A DNA stretch of 64,000 nucleotides from Burkholderiaceae bacterium (GTDB lineage Bacteria > Pseudomonadota > Gammaproteobacteria > Burkholderiales > Burkholderiaceae_C). The stretch spans positions 1 through 64,000 of the forward strand of contig SCRU01000045.1 of assembly GCA_004323695.1 (NCBI GenBank), given 5' to 3'. Made by a program: the position numbers and the translations under genes. Shown here in pieces: positions 8,231 through 17,451 of the stretch. Positions within the stretch are counted from its first letter, which is position 1. Each line of letters starts with the position of its first letter. The notes under the pieces are model-generated. The model searched no databases, was not told the DNA's origin, and saw only the letters and a list, made by a program, of their open reading frames with translations.

Positions 8231-9904
8231 ATGACGGATCGCATCTGGCTGACGAGTTATCCACCCGGCGTGCCCGCGGACATCGATGCCACCCGGTACC
8301 CTTCGCTGGTGGCGCTGATGGAAGAAAGCTTCCAGCAGTACGCGGACCGTGTGGCCTACTGCTTCATGGGGCGCGACATCACCTATGCCCAGACCGACCA
8401 CCTGAGCCGGTCCCTGGCCGCCTACCTGCAGGGCCTGGGCCTGGCGCAGGGGGACCGGGTCGCCATCATGATGCCCAATGTGCCGCAGTACCCGGTGGCG
8501 GTGGCCGCCATCCTGCGCGCGGGCTTCGTGGTGGTGAACGTGAATCCGCTGTACACCCCGCGCGAACTGGAGCATCAGCTCAAGGACGCTGGCGCGAAGG
8601 CCATCGTCATCATCGAAAACTTCGCGAAGACGCTGGAGCAGTGCATTGCCGCTACGCCAGTTGAGCATGTGGTGCTGTGCGCCATGGGCGACCAGTTGGG
8701 CCTGCTCAAGGGCGCGCTGGTCAACTACGTGGTGCGCAGCGTCAAGAAAATGGTGCCGGCGTACAGCCTGCCCGGCGCGGTGCGCTTCAACGAGGCGCTG
8801 GCCCGGGGCGCGCGCGGAGCCTTCAAGAAGCCGGACATCCAGCCGGACGACGTGGCCGTGCTGCAGTACACCGGCGGCACCACGGGCGTCGCCAAGGGCG
8901 CCATGCTGCTGCACCGCAACGTGATTGCCAACGTGCTGCAGTCGGACGTGTGGAACCAGCCCGTGATGGCCAGGATCCCGGCCGGCGAGCAGCCGACCGG
9001 CGTGTGCGCGCTGCCGCTGTATCACATCTTTGCTTTCACTGTCGGCATGATGCTGTCCCTGCGCGGCGGCGGCAAGCTGATACTGATCCCCAATCCACGC
9101 GACCTCGCGGCGGTGCTCAAGGAGCTCAGCAGACACACCATCCACAGTTTCCCGGCGGTCAACACGCTGTTCAATGGCCTGGCGAACCACCCCGATTTCA
9201 AGACGGTGGACTGGAGCCATCTGAAGGTGTCGGTCGGCGGCGGCACGGCGGTGCAGGGCGCGGTCGCCAAGCTGTGGCTGGAGAAAACCGGCTGCCCGAT
9301 CTGCGAAGGCTACGGCCTGTCCGAGACCAGCCCGTCCGCGAGTTGCAACCCCACCACCAGCACCGAATACACCGGCACCATCGGCGTACCGCTGCCCGGC
9401 ACCTGGTTCAAGCTGCTGGACGACGACGGCAACGAAGTGGCGCCGGGCCAGCCCGGCGAGATCGCGATCAAGGGGCCGCAGGTCATGGCCGGCTACTGGC
9501 AGCGGCCCGACGAGACGGCCAAGGTCATGACGTCCGACGGCTACTTCAAGTCCGGCGACATCGGCACGATGGACGAGCGCGGCTTCTTCAAGATCGTGGA
9601 TCGCAAGAAGGACATGATTCTGGTCAGCGGCTTCAATGTCTATCCGAACGAGATCGAAGACGTGGTGGCCGGCCTGGAGGGCGTGCTGGAGTGCGCCTGC
9701 GTGGGCGTCCCGGATGAAAAATCGGGCGAAGTCGTCAAGCTGTTCATCGTGAAGAAGGATCCCGCCCTGACCGAGGCCCAGGTGCGCGCCTTCTGCAAGG
9801 CCAATCTGACGGGCTACAAGCAGCCCAGGCTGATCGAGTTCCGCGCCGATCTGCCCAAGACCCCGGTGGGAAAGATCCTGCGCCGCGAATTGCGCGGCCA
9901 ATAA
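8231..9904 (+). CDS. Long-chain fatty-acid--CoA ligase (FadD-like)
   Basis: ANL-superfamily ligase of 557 residues. Readable motifs are YTGGTTGVAKGAM (P-loop, near residue 216), YGLSETSP, KSGDIGTMDERGFF, DRKKDMILVSGFNVYPNEIE and the C-terminal lysine in TPVGKILRRELR. The very canonical VYPNEIE segment and overall length fit E. coli FadD well. A GGGAGG site precedes the ATG. It lies directly after pntB on the same strand. Coupling fatty-acid activation with NADPH supply is plausible but only suggested by position. Confidence 0.9.
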   Translation: MTDRIWLTSYPPGVPADIDATRYPSLVALMEESFQQYADRVAYCFMGRDITYAQTDHLSRSLAAYLQGLGLAQGDRVAIMMPNVPQYPVAVAAILRAGFVVVNVNPLYTPRELEHQLKDAGAKAIVIIENFAKTLEQCIAATPVEHVVLCAMGDQLGLLKGALVNYVVRSVKKMVPAYSLPGAVRFNEALARGARGAFKKPDIQPDDVAVLQYTGGTTGVAKGAMLLHRNVIANVLQSDVWNQPVMARIPAGEQPTGVCALPLYHIFAFTVGMMLSLRGGGKLILIPNPRDLAAVLKELSRHTIHSFPAVNTLFNGLANHPDFKTVDWSHLKVSVGGGTAVQGAVAKLWLEKTGCPICEGYGLSETSPSASCNPTTSTEYTGTIGVPLPGTWFKLLDDDGNEVAPGQPGEIAIKGPQVMAGYWQRPDETAKVMTSDGYFKSGDIGTMDERGFFKIVDRKKDMILVSGFNVYPNEIEDVVAGLEGVLECACVGVPDEKSGEVVKLFIVKKDPALTEAQVRAFCKANLTGYKQPRLIEFRADLPKTPVGKILRRELRGQ

Positions 9905-9961
9905 CAACCAAGGGCAACCACGGCGCGGTGAGCGGCCGCCGTATCGTTTCGTCATCGTTTC

Positions 9962-10708
9962 ATGTCACGCATCGCCATCCTCAGCGCGCTGGCGCAGGAG
10001 CAGCACGGTCTGCTCGCGCTGCTCCTGCAGCCGCAAAAAGTCCAGCGCGCCGGGCGCGACTTCTGGCTGGGACATCTGCATGGCCACAGCGTGGTGCTGG
10101 CGCTGTCGCGCATCGGCAAGGTGGCGGCCGCGACCACGGCGACGGCGCTGATCGAACACCTGGCCGTGACGCGCATCCTGTTCACCGGCGTGGCAGGTGG
10201 ACTCGCGCCGGACGTGCAGGTGGGCGACGTGGTGGTGGCGAGCAGCTTCGTGCAGCACGACCTGGATGCTTCGCCGATTTTCCCGCGCTTCGAGCTGCCG
10301 CTATATGGGCGCGCGGTGCTGGCCTGTGACGAAATTTTGTCCGCGCTGCTTTTTCAGGCGGCCCGGGATCATCTGGCCGAGGCCAGCGCCGCGGCGCCGG
10401 CACGGCACCGCGTGCACCGGGGACTGATCGCCAGCGGCGACCGGTTTGTGTCCGCGCAGGCACAGTCCGTGACGCTGCGCCGCGCGTTGCAGCGCGCCGG
10501 CCACAAGGCGCTGGCGGTCGAGATGGAAGGTGCGGCGGTGGCCCAGGTCTGCCTGGACTATGGCGTGCCGTTTGCCGCGGTGCGTACCATTTCCGATCGT
10601 GCGGACGACCAGGCGCATCTGGACTTCGCAACATTCGTGCGCGAGGTGGCCAGCCAGTATGCCTGCGCCATTATCGGACGGGCACTTCGGTCGCTATCAA
10701 ACAAATAG
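9962..10708 (+). CDS. mtnN: 5'-methylthioadenosine/SAH nucleosidase
   Basis: A 248-residue nucleoside-phosphorylase-fold hydrolase that cleaves adenine from methylthioadenosine and S-adenosylhomocysteine. The family signature VEMEGAAVAQV and the purine-binding aspartate in RTISDRADD are present near the C-terminus. The last residues (SLSNK) and the TAG stop are encoded by a dispersed AT-rich element whose left arm starts at 10693, so the natural C-terminus seems to have been replaced. It converges with the patatin gene. Confidence 0.9.
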   Translation: MSRIAILSALAQEQHGLLALLLQPQKVQRAGRDFWLGHLHGHSVVLALSRIGKVAAATTATALIEHLAVTRILFTGVAGGLAPDVQVGDVVVASSFVQHDLDASPIFPRFELPLYGRAVLACDEILSALLFQAARDHLAEASAAAPARHRVHRGLIASGDRFVSAQAQSVTLRRALQRAGHKALAVEMEGAAVAQVCLDYGVPFAAVRTISDRADDQAHLDFATFVREVASQYACAIIGRALRSLSNK

Positions 10709-10751
10709 CTGACATGTCACGTCTAATAACGGCAAAATACACTTTTCCTTC
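10693..10751 (+). repeat. AT-rich dispersed element, copy 2
   Basis: GCTAT, 7 bases, ATAGC (10705-10709), 18 bases, then AACGGCA (10728-10734). The TAG inside ATAGC is the mtnN stop codon. It fills most of the space between convergent mtnN and the patatin gene. Confidence 0.75.
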
Positions 10752-10755
10752 AAAA

Positions 10756-11982
10756 TCACACGCGTCCGAAGCCCGCGAAGAACGTCAGCAGTTCGCCCTT
10801 GCGGGCATAGGCGTCCTGCTCGCCCAGCGCCATCAGGGCCTGCACAAAGCCGGGCTCGAACAGCAGGTAGCTGGCCAGTGCGGCGCCGCCGCCGTGGGTG
10901 GCGCCCAGGCCGCCCAGTGCGCGCCGCGCTGCGGCGGGCAGTTCCCGCACGTGGGCGTGCGCCAGCGCGTCCAGCGACTGGCTGGGCTGGATCGCCAACA
11001 CCTCGACGCTGCGGTACGACAGTCCGGCCGCGACCTCGCGCGGCAGCTGGCGCATCGTCCTGGTGACGCGCTGGGCCTGCTCCACGTCCGCCTGCAGCGT
11101 GTCGTGGAATACGCTGGCCATCGCATGCCCGGCGATGCTGCCCAGGGTCGGACCATGCGGCCCCTCGTGCGCCGAGGCGCCGCCCAGGCTCGAGCGCTGC
11201 GGCTGCCCGACCCCGACCACCAGCACTTTTTGCGCGCCCAGGTGCATCGCGGGCGACAGCGGCGAGATCTGGCGCATCGAGCCGTCGCCGAAAAATTCGC
11301 GGTGGTCGTCCACCCACAGTGGCGTGGCCGGAAACAGGAAGGGAATCGCGCTCGAGGCCATCAGGTGCTCGATCGTGATGGGCTGGAACTCGGCGCGCCG
11401 GCCCGGCCGGATCCAGCCTTTCGCGGCCACATCGTGCGCCGTGTGGCAAAACGTCCAGTGCACGCCGCTGGTGTAGCTCGATGCGGTGACGGCCAGGGCC
11501 TCGATGGTGCGAAGGCGCAGCGCATCTTCGATGGCGGGCAACGAGATCGCGTGGTGCAGGGTGTCCACCAGCGGCATGTTGTCCAGCACCGCGCCCTGGG
11601 CCAGCGCCCGGCGCGACAGGCTCAGGGCCGCCAGCAGCCGGCCGGCCTGGCCGGACCACGGCAGCCACGAGGCGACCTCGAGTGCGTACACATCGCGCGA
11701 ACGCAGCCGTTCCCAGAATTGCGCCAGCTGATCGAACGCCGCCAGCCCCGCGGTGGCGCAGGCCGCGAGAAACGTCGTGTTCATTGCGCCGGCGGAGGTC
11801 CCCACCAGAATCTGGAACGGGAAGGCCCGCGCTGGCGCGGGCTGCAGCCGCAGCATCTCGGACAGCGCGTGCAGCACCCCGACCTGATAGGCGGTGCGGG
11901 CGCCGCCGCCCATCAGCACCAGGGCGCTGCTGGGACGGGATGCGGGTGTGAGCCCAGCCTGGATCACGGTATCGAGACTCAT
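10756..11982 (-). CDS. Patatin-like phospholipase
   Basis: A 408-residue serine lipase of the patatin/RssA type. The oxyanion-hole glycine run LMGGGARTAYQ is at the N-terminus. The nucleophile elbow GTSAG (VGTSAGAMN) follows at about residue 62, and the catalytic aspartate appears as GDGSMRQ. There is no obvious signal peptide, so it is probably cytoplasmic or membrane-peripheral, acting on acyl-lipid esters. The start at 11982 was chosen for its position just before the first core strand. It is transcribed towards mtnN and away from hpf. Confidence 0.87.
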   Translation of the reverse strand: MSLDTVIQAGLTPASRPSSALVLMGGGARTAYQVGVLHALSEMLRLQPAPARAFPFQILVGTSAGAMNTTFLAACATAGLAAFDQLAQFWERLRSRDVYALEVASWLPWSGQAGRLLAALSLSRRALAQGAVLDNMPLVDTLHHAISLPAIEDALRLRTIEALAVTASSYTSGVHWTFCHTAHDVAAKGWIRPGRRAEFQPITIEHLMASSAIPFLFPATPLWVDDHREFFGDGSMRQISPLSPAMHLGAQKVLVVGVGQPQRSSLGGASAHEGPHGPTLGSIAGHAMASVFHDTLQADVEQAQRVTRTMRQLPREVAAGLSYRSVEVLAIQPSQSLDALAHAHVRELPAAARRALGGLGATHGGGAALASYLLFEPGFVQALMALGEQDAYARKGELLTFFAGFGRV

Positions 11983-12235
11983 GCGGTTGCTGCCCCGGCC
12001 GCGGAGGCGGCAAAAGTGGAAAGCCCCTGCTTCATAAGGGGGATGGCGACGGCTGTCAATACAGGGGCGGGCCAGATCTTGCCCCGGCCCGGCGCTTTAC
12101 CTTGGCCGGCGCGTGCCAGGGTTGCTTTTGCCGGGTAACCGGGGCATAGTGAAACCGACTTCAGACATTCACGGTTCGCCGGCCGCATGTCGCTTGGTGT
12201 GCGGCTATTTCAACCCGGAGCCCAGGAGGTTATTT

Positions 12236-12571
12236 ATGAATCTGACGATCAGCGGTCATCATCTCGAGGTCACGCCCGCCCTGCGCACTTACGTGACGAG
12301 CAAGCTGGATCGAATCAGCCGCCATTTCGACCAGGTGGTCGACGTCAAGGTATTGCTCACCGTTGAGAAACAGAAGGAGAAGGAAGGACGGCAGCGCGCC
12401 GAATGCAATATCCATGTCAAGGGCAACGACATGTTCGCCGAAAGTTCGCACGAGGATCTGTACGCCGCCGTGGATGAACTGGTCGACAAGCTCGATCGCC
12501 AGGTGGTGCGCCACAAGGACCGTGTACAGCAGCACGGGCATGCGGGCTCCAAACGCGCGCCGGTGATGTGA
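12236..12571 (+). CDS. hpf: Ribosome hibernation promoting factor (short form)
   Basis: A 111-residue HPF/YfiA protein ([19 protein letters not shown] start) that binds the 30S subunit and promotes 100S dimers in stationary phase. It lacks the long-form C-terminal dimerisation domain. A perfect AGGAGG site (12224-12229) fixes the ATG. It heads the hpf-ptsN-hprK group, but here the sigma-54 gene rpoN, normally just upstream, lies about 51 kb away at the right edge. A strong hairpin terminator follows. Confidence 0.95.
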   Translation: MNLTISGHHLEVTPALRTYVTSKLDRISRHFDQVVDVKVLLTVEKQKEKEGRQRAECNIHVKGNDMFAESSHEDLYAAVDELVDKLDRQVVRHKDRVQQHGHAGSKRAPVM

Positions 12572-12592
12572 CGGCGTTCTCTCTCTCACGAC

Positions 12593-12624
12593 AGGCCGCC
12601 CGGGATCGCCGAGCGGCCTTTTTT
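12593..12624 (+). terminator. Rho-independent terminator after hpf
   Basis: AGGCCGC pairs with GCGGCCT across a 13-base loop and is followed by six T residues. It lies 22 bases after the hpf stop, so ptsN probably has its own promoter or depends on readthrough. Confidence 0.85.
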
Positions 12625-12734
12625 GCGCGCCGTCCGTGAGGAATTGCACAAATCTGGGTTGGTGGTGGTGCTGTTGCGCCACACCGGCATGGCGCGTGGG
12701 CGACGCAGGTGCATAATCCTATTTGATTATTGTT

Positions 12735-13202
12735 ATGAACCGTCTCGCGTCCATCCTGCCTGCCGCCCAAGTCCTCGTGGGCGTCGATGCCACCAGCAAG
12801 AAGCGCGCTTTCGAAGAAGCCGGCCTGCTGTTCGAAAACCTCCACGCCCTGCCGCGCGCGCTCATCACCGAGAGTCTGTTTGCGCGTGAGCGGCTGGGCT
12901 CGACCGGGCTCGGCCATGGTGTGGCCATTCCGCACGGGCGCATCAAGGGACTGAAGGCGCCCATGGCTGCGGTGTTCCAGCTGGCGCGGCCCATCGGCTT
13001 CGATGCGCCCGACGAGCAGCCCGTGGGTCTGCTGATTTTCCTGCTGGTGCCGGAAGCCGCCACCCAGAAGCATCTGGAAATTCTCTCGGAAATCGCCGAA
13101 TTGCTGAGCGACGCCGTGCTGCGGGAAAAAATCAAGGGCAGTACGGATGCGGCGCTTTTGCATGCCCTGATCGCGACCTGGCAGTCGGCCCAGCTGGCCT
13201 GA
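12735..13202 (+). CDS. ptsN: Nitrogen PTS EIIA component PtsN
   Basis: A 155-residue EIIA-Ntr protein. The phosphorylatable histidine is H67 in [11 protein letters not shown]. It receives phosphate from NPr in the regulatory nitrogen PTS and controls potassium, nitrogen and carbon functions rather than sugar uptake. The ATG at 12735 is preferred over a TTG four codons earlier. It is followed closely by hprK, matching the usual betaproteobacterial order. Confidence 0.95.
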   Translation: MNRLASILPAAQVLVGVDATSKKRAFEEAGLLFENLHALPRALITESLFARERLGSTGLGHGVAIPHGRIKGLKAPMAAVFQLARPIGFDAPDEQPVGLLIFLLVPEAATQKHLEILSEIAELLSDAVLREKIKGSTDAALLHALIATWQSAQLA

Positions 13203-13287
13203 GCGGTATGGCTGGCGTGTGTCCCGCGCTCCCACGCGTTCCGGGGCCGGTTGGCGCTCCGGCATCGCTCGAGTGTTGCGTCCTGAG

Positions 13288-14238
13288 ATGAAGCCCACCG
13301 TCGTCAGTGCCGACGTCCTGTTCGATGTATTCCGCAGCGCGCTCAAATGGGAGTGGGTGGCGGGCCTGGGGGCGTCCGAGCGCCGTTTCGCCGATGTCGC
13401 GATTGCGGCCGCGCGTTCGGGCGCCGACCTGGTGGGCTATCTCAATTACATTCACCCCTACCGCCTGCAACTGCTGGGGCAGCGCGAGGTGGCCTATCTG
13501 CTCAAAGGCACGCCCGAAGACTGCGCACGCCGCATCGCGCGCATCGTGACGCTGGAGCCTCCGGTGCTGGTGCTGGCCGACGGCCAGACGGCGCCGGATG
13601 CCCTGCTGTCGATGTGCGAGCGGGCCCAGATCCCGATGTTCGCCACGCCCGAGCCGTCGGCTTTCGTGATCGACGTGCTGCGCGCCTACCTGTCGCGGCA
13701 CTTCGCGGACCGCACCTCGATGCATGGCGTGTTCATGGACATCCTGGGCCTGGGCGTGTTGATCACCGGCGAATCGGGCCTGGGCAAGAGCGAGCTGGGC
13801 CTGGAGTTGATCTCGCGCGGCAATGGCCTGGTGGCGGACGATGCGGTCGAGCTCGACCGCATCAACCAGACCACGATCGAAGGACGCTGCCCGGAATTGC
13901 TGCAAAACCTGCTCGAGGTGCGCGGCATCGGCCTGCTCGACATTCGCGCCATCTTTGGCGAGACCGCCGTGCGGCGCAAGATGCGGCTCAAGCTGATCGT
14001 GCACCTGGTGCGCAGCGAAACCCTGGAGCGCGACTACGAGCGCATGCCGTACGAGCCGCTCACGCAGGACGTGCTCGGCGTGCCGGTGCGCAAGGTGGTG
14101 ATCCAGGTGGTGGCGGGGCGCAACATCGCCGTGCTGGTCGAGGCCGCGGTGCGCAACACCATCCTGCAATTGCGCGGCATCGACACTTATCAGGAATTCG
14201 TGGTGCGGCACCGCCGCGCGATGGACCGCAAAAGCTGA
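13288..14238 (+). CDS. hprK: HPr kinase/phosphorylase
   Basis: A 316-residue bifunctional enzyme that phosphorylates and dephosphorylates HPr/NPr on serine. Walker A is GESGLGKSE near residue 158, and the family signature [11 protein letters not shown] follows near residue 211. The ATG at 13288 ([13 protein letters not shown]) is the usual N-terminus; the open frame before it is not conserved-looking. It ends 80 bases before the convergent fur stop, with a GC-rich repeat between. Confidence 0.96.
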   Translation: MKPTVVSADVLFDVFRSALKWEWVAGLGASERRFADVAIAAARSGADLVGYLNYIHPYRLQLLGQREVAYLLKGTPEDCARRIARIVTLEPPVLVLADGQTAPDALLSMCERAQIPMFATPEPSAFVIDVLRAYLSRHFADRTSMHGVFMDILGLGVLITGESGLGKSELGLELISRGNGLVADDAVELDRINQTTIEGRCPELLQNLLEVRGIGLLDIRAIFGETAVRRKMRLKLIVHLVRSETLERDYERMPYEPLTQDVLGVPVRKVVIQVVAGRNIAVLVEAAVRNTILQLRGIDTYQEFVVRHRRAMDRKS

Positions 14239-14240
14239 CG

Positions 14241-14312
14241 CAGCGACGGGCCGCCCCGAGCAAGTCTGGCCCCTTGGGGGGCAGCGCAGTACGCGCAGCG
14301 ACAAGCGTGGGG
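14241..14312. repeat. GC-rich intergenic repeat, copy 1
   Basis: It begins ACGCAGCGACGGGCCGCCCC and contains a GCCCC-TT-GGGGGGC hairpin, ending AGCGTGGGGG. It separates convergent hprK and fur, where the hairpin could act in termination. A close copy at 23573-23641 is translated as the tail of the aminotransferase-hydrolase fusion. Confidence 0.7.
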
Positions 14313-14318
14313 GGCCAG

Positions 14319-14759
14319 CTAGCCGCGGTGCGGCGCCGGCCGGTTCGGGCACTTTTCCTTGGTGCAGTTGGCGTACAGGCTCAGCGCGTGGTCGGCAATG
14401 GCGAATCCCTTGGCCTTGGCCACGGCCTGCTGGCGCTTCTCGATTTCGGGGTCGTAGAACTCTTCGACCCGGCCGCAGTCCAGGCACAGCAGATGGTCGT
14501 GGTGCTGCCCCTCATTGATCTCGTACACCGATTTGCCGCTTTCGAAATGGCTGCGGCTCAGGATGCCGGCCTGCTCGAACTGGGTCAGCACCCGGTACAC
14601 GGTCGCCAGGCCGATGTCGGAGCGCTCTTCCAGCAGCACGCGAAACACGTCTTCCGCCGTCATGTGGCGCTGCGTGCCTTTCTGGAAGATTTCCAGGATT
14701 TTCAGGCGCGGCAAGGTCGCTTTCAACCCGGTGCTCTTGAGTTCGTCGATGTTGGCCAT
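14319..14759 (-). CDS. fur: Ferric uptake regulator Fur
   Basis: A 146-residue iron-responsive repressor. The winged-helix part covers about residues 1-85 ([31 protein letters not shown]). The metal site shows [14 protein letters not shown], with a further CTKEKCP pair near the end. The ATG at 14759 gives [15 protein letters not shown], the usual start. It diverges from bamE across 84 bases, a common arrangement in betaproteobacteria. Confidence 0.97.
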   Translation of the reverse strand: MANIDELKSTGLKATLPRLKILEIFQKGTQRHMTAEDVFRVLLEERSDIGLATVYRVLTQFEQAGILSRSHFESGKSVYEINEGQHHDHLLCLDCGRVEEFYDPEIEKRQQAVAKAKGFAIADHALSLYANCTKEKCPNRPAPHRG

Positions 14760-14786
14760 GTGCGTCTTTCGGTGCAACCGGGCGGG

Positions 14787-14814
14787 CTGCCACGACAGAC
14801 CCAACCGCTACAAT
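14787..14814 (+). promoter_or_regulatory. Candidate sigma-70 promoter for bamE
   Basis: CTGCCA (14787-14792) and TACAAT (14809-14814) are spaced 16 bases apart, about 30 bases before the bamE ATG, in the fur-bamE divergent region. Read by eye only. Confidence 0.4.
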
Positions 14815-14843
14815 GGCCTCATCATATCGCCACGCGTTTGCCC

Positions 14844-15392
14844 ATGTCTTCCTTAATTCTTCGAGGCACCCGACTGGGCCTGTGCCTGATTGCAGGCGCG
14901 GGCCTGGTGGCCTGCAGCGCGTTCAACAGCGCCAGCCACAGCGTGGCCGACATCATCACGCCGTACAAAATCAGTGTGCAACAGGGCAACTTCGTCTCGA
15001 AGGAGCAGGTCGAGGCGCTGCGCCCCGGCATGAGCCGCGAGCAGGTCAGCGCGATCCTGGGGACGCCGCTCCTGACCGACATGTTCCATGCAGATCGCTG
15101 GGACTATGTGTTCACCCTGAACCGCCCGGGCGTGCCGCCGCAGGAGCGCAGGCTCACGGTGTTCTTCAAGAATGGCGTGCTGGAGAGCTTCAAGGGCGAC
15201 GAGATGCCCACCGAGGCCGAATTTGTCGCCTCGCTGTCATCCGGGCGCAAGCCGGGCAAGGCGCCGCCGCTGCAGGCATCTCCCGAAAGCCTGAAAAAAT
15301 ACCCGCCCCCGCCGCCGCCCGACGATTCGCTGGCGCAATACAGCACGCCGTTGCCCACCAGTTACCCGCCCCTCGATGCGCCCGCGCGCTGA
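14844..15392 (+). CDS. bamE: Outer-membrane assembly lipoprotein BamE
   Basis: A 182-residue lipoprotein of the BAM complex that inserts beta-barrel proteins into the outer membrane. The lipobox ends LVAC (C24), and the SmpA/OmlA core shows RPGMSREQVSAILGTPLL and WDYVFTLNRPG. The C-terminus is extended beyond the E. coli protein (113 residues) by a proline-rich tail with a run of six prolines, seen in other betaproteobacteria. It diverges from fur and is followed by dapB. Confidence 0.95.
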   Translation: MSSLILRGTRLGLCLIAGAGLVACSAFNSASHSVADIITPYKISVQQGNFVSKEQVEALRPGMSREQVSAILGTPLLTDMFHADRWDYVFTLNRPGVPPQERRLTVFFKNGVLESFKGDEMPTEAEFVASLSSGRKPGKAPPLQASPESLKKYPPPPPPDDSLAQYSTPLPTSYPPLDAPAR

Positions 15393-15413
15393 GCCTCGCG
15401 GACCCCGGATGCC

Positions 15414-16247
15414 ATGACTACCACTTCATCTTCAGCCCTGCCGCACCGGATCGCCGTGGCCGGTGCCAGCGGCCGCATGGGCCACATGCTGATCGAGGCG
15501 ATTCGGGCGACGGACGACTGCCGGCTGACCGGTGCGCTGGACATCGCCCAGAGCCCGGCGATCGGCCTGGATGCGGCGGCCTTCCTGGGGCATGCCAGCG
15601 GCGTACCCATTAACTGTGATGTGCGCGCCGGCCTGCAGAACGCGCAGGTGCTGATCGATTTCACGCGGCCCGAGGGCACGCTGGCGCATCTGAAGGTGTG
15701 CCGCGAGCTGGGCGTGAGCGCCGTGATCGGCACCACCGGCTTCAGCGACGCGCAAAAGCAGGAGATCGCCGCGGCCGCGAAAGACATCGCCATCGTGATG
15801 GCGCCGAACATGAGCGTTGGGGTCAACGTCACGCTCAAGCTGCTGGAGATGGCGGCCAGAGCCTTGTCCAGCGGCTACGACATCGAGATCATCGAGGCGC
15901 ACCACCGGCACAAGGTGGATGCGCCGTCGGGCACCGCGCTGAAGATGGGCGAGGTGATCGCCGGCGCGCTGGGCCGCGACCTCAAGGGCAGCGCCGTGTT
16001 CGAGCGGCACGGCATCACCGGCGAACGCGATCCGTCCGCCATCGGCTTTTCGAGCATTCGCGGCGGCGACATCGTGGGCGACCATACCGTGCTGTTCGCC
16101 GGCATCGGCGAGCGCATCGAAATCACGCACAAATCCTCCAGCCGCGCCACCTACGCGCAGGGCAGCCTGCGTGCGGTGCGCTACCTCGCGGGGCGGCGCG
16201 CCGGGCTGTACGACATGTTCGATGTGCTGGGCCTGACCTCTGCATGA
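15414..16247 (+). CDS. dapB: 4-hydroxy-tetrahydrodipicolinate reductase
   Basis: A 277-residue enzyme of the lysine/diaminopimelate pathway. The nucleotide-binding GASGRMG is at residues 19-25, and the catalytic loop [15 protein letters not shown] follows near residue 163. Length and motifs are standard. Its stop overlaps the start of the ExbB-like gene (ATGA), so the three genes 15414-17356 probably form one transcript. Confidence 0.97.
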   Translation: MTTTSSSALPHRIAVAGASGRMGHMLIEAIRATDDCRLTGALDIAQSPAIGLDAAAFLGHASGVPINCDVRAGLQNAQVLIDFTRPEGTLAHLKVCRELGVSAVIGTTGFSDAQKQEIAAAAKDIAIVMAPNMSVGVNVTLKLLEMAARALSSGYDIEIIEAHHRHKVDAPSGTALKMGEVIAGALGRDLKGSAVFERHGITGERDPSAIGFSSIRGGDIVGDHTVLFAGIGERIEITHKSSSRATYAQGSLRAVRYLAGRRAGLYDMFDVLGLTSA

Positions 16248-16906
16248 GCGTGCTGGCGCTGTTCACCCGGGGTGATCTGATCACCAGGCTGGTGACGGCG
16301 CTGCTGCTGGCCATGTCGATCGCCAGCTGGGTCGTGATTTTGTGGAAGACCTGGCTGCTGCGCCGTGCCAGCGGGGACGTGGCGCGCAGCACGGCGGCGT
16401 TCTGGCAGTCGGCGACGGTCGGGGAAGCGCGCCAGCGTGTCGCGGCAATTGACCGGGAAACCCTTGTCCTGCCTTTGATTGAAGCTATCAAAACAGAATC
16501 GATCGATACGCTGGCCGGTGCCGGCGACCGGTCCCAGCAGTTGACCCGGCTGCTGCGCGGCGCGCTGCACCGTGTGTTGCGCAAGCTGCAGTTCGGCCAG
16601 GTGTTGCTGGCCACGGTGGGTTCCACGGCGCCCTTCGTCGGCCTGCTCGGCACGGTCTGGGGCATCTACCATGCGCTGGTCGATATCTCCGGGGCCGGCC
16701 AGATCACCATTGACAAGGTTGCCGGCCCGGTGGGCGAGGCGCTGGTCATGACCGCGGCGGGCCTGGTGGTCGCCATACCGGCGGTGCTGGCCTACAACGT
16801 GCTGGGGCGTTCCGTCGGCGCCATCGAGGCCGATCTCGAGGGGTTCGCGCGCGATATCCGCGAATTGATGGCCGGCCCGGCGGGCGGACGGCCGTCGCTT
16901 TCCTGA
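16244..16906 (+). CDS. ExbB/TolQ-type proton channel subunit
   Basis: A 220-residue inner-membrane protein with helices near residues 14-34, 125-147 and 165-187 and the conserved [16 protein letters not shown] block. With the ExbD/TolR partner downstream it would energise a TonB or Tol system. Which of the two cannot be settled; no tonB, tolA or tolB lies nearby. A dispersed AT-rich element (16442-16500) lies inside the gene and is read as [13 protein letters not shown] in the cytoplasmic loop. Confidence 0.9.
   Translation: MSVLALFTRGDLITRLVTALLLAMSIASWVVILWKTWLLRRASGDVARSTAAFWQSATVGEARQRVAAIDRETLVLPLIEAIKTESIDTLAGAGDRSQQLTRLLRGALHRVLRKLQFGQVLLATVGSTAPFVGLLGTVWGIYHALVDISGAGQITIDKVAGPVGEALVMTAAGLVVAIPAVLAYNVLGRSVGAIEADLEGFARDIRELMAGPAGGRPSLS
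16442..16500 (-). repeat. AT-rich dispersed element, copy 3 (in exbB-like gene)
   Basis: On the minus strand: ATAGC, 18 bases, AAGGGTT (plus-strand positions 16484-16488 and 16459-16465). Antisense to its host gene and in frame, read as L-x6-A-I. Confidence 0.7.
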
Positions 16907-16927
16907 CGCCAGGCCAGAGGCGGCAGC

Positions 16928-17356
16928 ATGGGATTTGGCCGGCTGGAACACACCGAACGCCCGGCGCCGATGAGCGACATCAACATGACGCCGCTGGTCG
17001 ACGTCATGATGGTGCTGGTGGTCATTTTTATTCTCACCGCGCCGCTGCTGGCCAGCTCGATCCGGCTGGATCTGCCCCGAACCGGGGCCGCGAGCCCCAG
17101 CGATGCGCCCAGCTTCGTGACCCTGGTGGTGGACAGAACGGGCCAGGCGTTCCTGAACGACAAGCCGGTGACCCCGGCCGAGCTGGCGGCCAGCCTGCGC
17201 CAGAGCGCCGCGCGCAATCCCGACACCGAGGTGCGGCTGCGTGCCGACGCGGCGGTGCCGTACGGCTGCATCGTGCAGGTCATGGGCGCGGCCCAGCAGG
17301 CGGGCCTGAACCGGATTGCCTTTGTCGTCCAGCCACCCGGGCCGGACGCCCGTTAG
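16928..17356 (+). CDS. ExbD/TolR-type biopolymer transport protein
   Basis: A 142-residue protein with one N-terminal membrane helix and a periplasmic domain. The conserved block DINMTPLVDVMMVLVVIF carries the proton-relay aspartate, near residue 25. It follows its ExbB-like partner by 21 bases. TolR and ExbD are not separable from this sequence; the isolated pair next to dapB and leuS gives no hint of substrate. Confidence 0.92.
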   Translation: MGFGRLEHTERPAPMSDINMTPLVDVMMVLVVIFILTAPLLASSIRLDLPRTGAASPSDAPSFVTLVVDRTGQAFLNDKPVTPAELAASLRQSAARNPDTEVRLRADAAVPYGCIVQVMGAAQQAGLNRIAFVVQPPGPDAR

Positions 17357-17385
17357 GCGCGCCCCCCGCGCGCCGCCGCAGCGCC

Positions 17386-17391
17386 TAAAAT
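17386..17391 (+). promoter_or_regulatory. Candidate -10 box before leuS
   Basis: TAAAAT 61 bases before the chosen leuS ATG, in a GC-rich setting. No convincing -35 was found, so confidence is low. Confidence 0.3.
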
Positions 17392-17451
17392 CCAGCTTTC
17401 GCGCAGGGCATGCCGCCTGCAACCCCATCGCTGCGAGCGTTTTCCCTTTCC

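Noticed and set aside
7994-9955. 653-codon open frame antisense to the FadD-like gene
   Set aside because: No recognisable motif and typical shadow composition; the plus strand shows all ligase motifs.
12010-12050. CTTCATAAGGGGGAT region between the patatin gene and hpf as a degenerate element
   Set aside because: It has an AGGGGCT-plus-TTTTGCC-like tail on the minus strand, but no ATAGC at the 18-base distance.
12674-12717. TTGCGC and CATAAT as a ptsN promoter
   Set aside because: The hexamers are 32 bases apart, far from the usual 16-18, and no better -35 was found.
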